7,493 bases of DNA from M55B157 sp040265115 (GTDB taxonomy: Bacteria > Actinomycetota > Actinomycetes > S36-B12): contig JBDQGZ010000094.1 in NCBI GenBank assembly GCA_040265115.1, forward strand, positions 1-7,493, read 5' to 3'. Numbering within the stretch: position 1 is the first letter of the stretch; each line of letters opens with the position of its first letter. Below are positions 5,678 to 7,493 of the stretch, piece by piece. Below the pieces are notes generated by a model. The model saw only the letters and a program-made list of their open reading frames with translations. It searched no databases and was not told the DNA's origin. A program made the translations under genes and the position numbers.

Positions 5678-6532
5678 TTAGGAGGGGTCGGTGTCTCCTC
5701 GCCGTCGCAGGTATCGCTCGAATTCTCGCGCAATGGCTTCACCACTGGCCTCGGGGAGATCGGCAGCATCGCGAGCCTGCTCCAGCTGTCGCACGTAATC
5801 CGCCACTTCCTCATCTTCGCCTGCCATCTCGTCCACCCCGAGTTCCCACGCCCGGGCATCCTCGGTGAGGTCCCCCAGGGGGACTGGAACGTCAAGCAGG
5901 TCTTCCACACGACGCACGAGTGCCAGGGTGGCCTTCGGTGACGGCGACTGCGCGACATAGTGGGGAACAGCCGCCCACAGCGACACCGAGGGAAGTCCGC
6001 GACGGTGACACGCGTCATGCATGACTCCGACGATGCCGGTCGGTCCCTCGTAGTGCGACGGCTCCACTCCGAGGTTGGCGGCTACCCGGCCATCTGACGC
6101 CGTTCCCGTGACCGGGACGGGCCTGGTGTGCGGACTGTCCGACAGCAGCGCACCCAGGGTCACCACGAGGGTGACCCCCAGTTCGGTCGCGAGGTGGACG
6201 ATCTCGTCGGTGAACTGCCGCCATCTCATGTTGGGTTCGATGCCCTGGACGAGGATCACGTCCCGGGCAGCGAGAGGAAGTCGGGCCACGTACACGCGCG
6301 TTGACGGCCACGTGAGCTCCCGCACCCCAGTCTCATCCATACGGATGAATGGGCGATTTACCTGGTAGTCGTAGTAGTCCTCTGAGTCCAGTTCGGCCAG
6401 GGGCTGAGCCGTCCAGACATCACGCAGATGTGCAATCGCATCCGAGGCTGCCTCACCCGCGTCATTCCAGCCTTCAAAGGCACACACGAGGACGGGATCG
6501 ACTAAATCCGGGAGGGTTTCGAATTCGATCAT
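5678..6532 (-). CDS. PAC2 family protein (Rv2125-like)
   Basis: This 284-residue protein belongs to the PAC2 (proteasome assembly chaperone 2-like) family, which is present in Actinobacteria and generally uncharacterised. Landmarks are PVLVCAFEGWNDAGEAAS (13-30), the family signature; FIRMDETGVRELTWP (62-76); LVQGIEPNMRWR (94-105); VTLGALLSDSPHTRPVPVTGTA (124-145); YEGPTGIVGVMHDAC (161-175) and LPSVSLWAAVPHYVAQSPSPKATLAL (180-205). The C-terminus is acidic and probably helical (about 237-255) and ends in TDPS, with no hydrophobic-Tyr-X tail of the kind used to dock on a proteasome. I chose the ATG at 6532 because AGGGGAGGT lies 5 bases upstream and the conserved N-terminus begins MIEFETLPDL; an ATG at 6556 would place that ribosome-binding site inside the gene. 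It diverges from metH and converges on mshC. A chaperone role is only inferred from the family name. Confidence 0.93.
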   Translation of the reverse strand: MIEFETLPDLVDPVLVCAFEGWNDAGEAASDAIAHLRDVWTAQPLAELDSEDYYDYQVNRPFIRMDETGVRELTWPSTRVYVARLPLAARDVILVQGIEPNMRWRQFTDEIVHLATELGVTLVVTLGALLSDSPHTRPVPVTGTASDGRVAANLGVEPSHYEGPTGIVGVMHDACHRRGLPSVSLWAAVPHYVAQSPSPKATLALVRRVEDLLDVPVPLGDLTEDARAWELGVDEMAGEDEEVADYVRQLEQARDAADLPEASGEAIAREFERYLRRRGDTDPS

Positions 6533-6537
6533 GTCGC

Positions 6538-6546
6538 ACCTCCCCT
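6538..6546 (-). promoter_or_regulatory. Strong ribosome-binding site deciding the PAC2 start
   Basis: On the minus strand AGGGGAGGT stands 5 bases before the ATG at 6532. This near-perfect Shine-Dalgarno sequence favours 6532 over the upstream in-frame ATG at 6556. Confidence 0.75.
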
Positions 6547-6613
6547 CATCGGGCATCCTGTCAGCCGTCCCGCGGACCCACCCAGACGATCAGGAGCGGA
6601 CAACCGCCGACGC

Positions 6614-6619
6614 AGCCTA
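6614..6619 (-). promoter_or_regulatory. Candidate -10 element (TAGGCT) for the PAC2 gene
   Basis: Read on the minus strand, 6619 to 6614 is TAGGCT, the same hexamer found ahead of the oxidoreductase gene and mshC. It would give a leader of about 75 bases before the PAC2 start. It shares bases 6618-6619 with a plus-strand TACGCT that could serve metH. Confidence 0.35.
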
Positions 6620-6623
6620 CGCT
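6618..6623 (+). promoter_or_regulatory. Candidate -10 element (TACGCT) for metH
   Basis: TACGCT fits TANNNT and would start transcription near 6630, leaving a leader of about 22 bases that includes GGAG (6643-6646), 5 bases before the metH ATG. It overlaps the minus-strand TAGGCT of the PAC2 promoter. A second candidate, TAGTCT at 6636-6641, is listed separately. Confidence 0.4.
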
Positions 6624-6635
6624 AGCCCGGACCAT

Positions 6636-6641
6636 TAGTCT
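6636..6641 (+). promoter_or_regulatory. Alternative -10 element (TAGTCT) for metH
   Basis: TAGTCT ends 10 bases before the metH ATG at 6652. Transcription from it would begin about 4 bases before the ATG and would exclude the GGAG motif at 6643-6646. It is therefore either a near-leaderless start or a chance copy of the hexamer. It matches the element ahead of the phosphatase gene exactly. Confidence 0.25.
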
Positions 6642-6651
6642 TGGAGCCACC

Positions 6652-7493
6652 ATGTCGACAGCTACTGGGGCCGAGTCCTCTTCGAGAGTCACGCTGAGAT
6701 CCGCCCTGGCGGAACGTGTCGTGGTCGCTGACGGTGCCATGGGGACGATGCTCCAGGCTGCGGAATGCCCGCTTGATGATTTCGAGGGCCACGAAGGATG
6801 CAATGAGATCCTCAACGTGACGCGGCCCGATGTCGTGAGTGCAGTGCATGATGCCTACCTCGCCGTCGGGGTTGATTGCATCGAGACGAACACCTTCGGG
6901 GCGAATCTCGCCAACCTAGGGGAGTACGGCATTCCCGAACGAATCGGTGAACTCGCGGAAGCTGGGGCCAGGATTGCGCGGGACGCTGCAGATCGGTGGA
7001 GCACCGTGGAGAACCCTCGGTGGGTTCTGGGGGCCATCGGCCCAGGGACGAAACTCCCCACGCTCGGCCATGTGACTTACGCCGAGTTGAAGGACGCCTA
7101 CGCCGAGCAGGCGCGCGGATTGATCCGCGGTGGAGTGGATGCGCTTCTCGTGGAGACCACCCAGGATCTGCTCCAGGCCAAAGCGGCGATCAATGGCTGC
7201 CGCGCGGCGCGAGCAGAGACCGACCGAGACGTTGTCCTGATCGCTCAGATCACCGTCGAGACCAATGGAACGATGCTGCTTGGTTCCGAGACGGCGGCCG
7301 CACTTGTCGCCCTGGCACCCCTCGACATCGACCTGATCGGATTGAACTGCGCCACAGGTCCGGCAGAGATGAGTGAGCATCTACGCACCCTTGCTCGATC
7401 AACACGCCTAGGCATTAGCTGCATGCCGAATGCCGGCTTGCCCGTTCTCACCAGCGACGGGGCGCACTATCCGCTGACGCCCGACGAGCTCGC
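6652..7493 (+). CDS. metH: Cobalamin-dependent methionine synthase, N-terminal part (cut by window edge)
   Basis: MetH transfers a methyl group from 5-methyltetrahydrofolate through cobalamin to homocysteine, making methionine in the cytoplasm. Only the first 280 codons are in the window, which is most of the homocysteine-binding (S-methyltransferase) barrel. Visible features are VVADGAMGTML (24-34), CNEILNVTRPDVV (50-62), ETNTFGAN (78-85), LGAIGPGTKLP (126-136), ALLVETTQDLLQAK (164-177) and GLNCATGP (230-237), where C233 is the first zinc ligand; the later Cys-Cys pair would lie beyond the edge. The ATG at 6652 has GGAG 5 bases upstream. Identification as MetH rather than a stand-alone homocysteine methyltransferase rests on similarity to actinobacterial MetH and the local gene order, since the folate, cobalamin and activation domains are out of view. 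The 119-base upstream gap shows no room for a typical cobalamin riboswitch. Confidence 0.92.
   Translation, partial: MSTATGAESSSRVTLRSALAERVVVADGAMGTMLQAAECPLDDFEGHEGCNEILNVTRPDVVSAVHDAYLAVGVDCIETNTFGANLANLGEYGIPERIGELAEAGARIARDAADRWSTVENPRWVLGAIGPGTKLPTLGHVTYAELKDAYAEQARGLIRGGVDALLVETTQDLLQAKAAINGCRAARAETDRDVVLIAQITVETNGTMLLGSETAAALVALAPLDIDLIGLNCATGPAEMSEHLRTLARSTRLGISCMPNAGLPVLTSDGAHYPLTPDEL

Noticed and set aside
6533..6651. Cobalamin or SAM riboswitch ahead of metH
   Set aside because: The gap is only 119 bases and shared with the PAC2 promoter; the candidate leader is about 22 bases or shorter, and no riboswitch core was recognised.
1..7493. Mobile elements, CRISPR, tRNA or integration sites
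   Set aside because: No repeats array, transposase, integrase or cloverleaf sequence was seen, and the gene order looks like conserved core chromosome.

Overview
The window is a stretch of GC-rich chromosome from an actinobacterium. Three things point there. It has a mycothiol ligase gene (mshC), and mycothiol is made only by Actinobacteria. It has a luciferase-like oxidoreductase of the F420-dependent type. And the order uppP / histidine phosphatase / DUF3090 / SCO1664-type protein / mshC / PAC2 protein / metH is, from memory, the order seen around Rv2136c-Rv2124c in Mycobacterium tuberculosis and SCO1657-SCO1666 in Streptomyces coelicolor. I cannot name a genus. No mobile element, CRISPR array, tRNA or rRNA is visible, and this looks like stable core chromosome.

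Layout, left to right. Bases 1-239 are noncoding as far as I can tell and hold a palindrome, a small hairpin and a -10-like element. A rightward pair follows: an LLM-class F420-dependent oxidoreductase (240-1289) and uppP (1330-2151), 40 bases apart. After a 137-base gap comes a tight rightward trio: a histidine-phosphatase-family enzyme (2289-3008), a DUF3090 protein (3005-3553) and an SCO1664-family kinase-fold protein (3546-4373), each overlapping the next. After 58 bases comes mshC (4432-5664). It converges on a leftward PAC2-family gene (5678-6532) with only 13 bases between the stop codons. The PAC2 gene diverges across 119 bases from metH (6652 to the right edge, cut off), of which only the N-terminal homocysteine-binding domain is present.

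Biology. UppP recycles the lipid carrier of cell-wall synthesis, MshC builds the main thiol of the cell and MetH makes methionine, so the region is housekeeping. The least understood part is the translationally coupled trio, which combines a phosphatase-fold enzyme, a small acidic protein with a cysteine/histidine cluster, and a protein with kinase-like motifs. It is conserved but functionally uncharacterised as a set, and it is the best candidate here for an undescribed system.

A second recurring signal is that all five apparent transcription units have a TAG(G/T)CT hexamer upstream on the correct strand. In two cases it sits 6-7 bases before the start codon, which suggests leaderless mRNAs. 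In the PAC2/metH gap, -10-like elements for the two directions share two base pairs.
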